Origin: Desulfofustis sp.
GTDB taxonomy: Bacteria; Desulfobacterota; Desulfobulbia; Desulfobulbales; Desulfocapsaceae
Length of the DNA stretch: 5,001 bases
Direction of reading: 5' to 3'
Assembly (NCBI GenBank): GCA_030604345.1
Contig: JAUVWB010000157.1
Coordinates: 1 to 5,001 of the forward strand
Shown here one piece after another: positions 4,981 through 5,001 of the stretch. Numbering within the stretch: position 1 is the stretch's first letter; every line of letters starts with the position of its first letter. The notes beneath the pieces were generated by a model. The model did no database searches, had not been told where the DNA came from, and worked only from the letters and a program-made list of their open reading frames with translations. The position numbers and the translations under genes are program-made.

Positions 4981-4991
4981 AATTCCGGCGG
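4961..4991. repeat. CCGCCG/CGGCGG inverted repeat around the T-run
   Basis: CCGCCG (4961-4966) and CGGCGG (4986-4991) form a perfect 6 bp inverted repeat with a 19-base spacer that contains the terminator T-run. On the plus strand it would compete with the terminator stem. It may instead serve transcripts arriving from the right, but the window ends too soon to tell. Confidence 0.35.
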
Positions 4992-5001
4992 CAGGTTCTG
5001 C

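Overview
The window looks like chromosome of an anaerobic Gram-negative bacterium, most likely from the Desulfuromonas/Geobacter group (Desulfuromonadia). This is inferred from gene content: an outer-membrane protein of the DUF3373 type, an anaerobic CbiK-type cobaltochelatase and an oxygen-sensitive iron-sulfur cysteine desulfidase. The DNA is moderately GC-rich, with one sharply AT-rich stretch between divergent genes. The taxon is a hypothesis. No tRNA, rRNA, CRISPR array, insertion sequence or phage gene was seen.

Layout. (1) Positions 1-1158, minus strand: the first 386 residues of a DUF3373-type outer-membrane beta-barrel protein, whose C-terminus lies beyond the left edge. (2) Positions 1159-1477: a 319 bp divergent intergenic region with an AT-rich block, an 8 bp inverted repeat and a 7 bp direct repeat. 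(3) Positions 1478-2296, plus strand: a divergent sirohydrochlorin cobaltochelatase (CbiK), standing apart from any other cobalamin gene visible here. (4) Positions 2297-2463: an intergenic region ending in a near-consensus sigma-70 promoter with two inverted repeats built into it. (5) Positions 2464-4902, plus strand: a tight three-gene operon of a YheO/DauR-type regulator (PAS_6 plus HTH_22), a RidA-family enamine/imine deaminase and an L-cysteine desulfidase (CyuA/YhaM). (6) Positions 4915-4980: a likely rho-independent terminator.

How the genes work together. CyuA splits cysteine into sulfide and 2-aminoacrylate, which ends as pyruvate and ammonia. RidA hydrolyses 2-aminoacrylate before it damages PLP enzymes. 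The first gene of the operon is probably the regulator that senses the substrate or a related amino acid, and the inverted repeats over its promoter are the obvious candidate operator. The operon is therefore a self-contained cysteine-degradation and detoxification module.

The most notable points are: the predicted transcription start falls on the A of the regulator's ATG, suggesting a leaderless mRNA; a perfect TTCCACA-N16-TGTGGAA dyad brackets the -35 box; a small hairpin may mask the cyuA ribosome-binding site; and the CbiK protein keeps both active-site histidines but seems to have lost the acidic metal ligand. No clearly undescribed multi-gene system was found.
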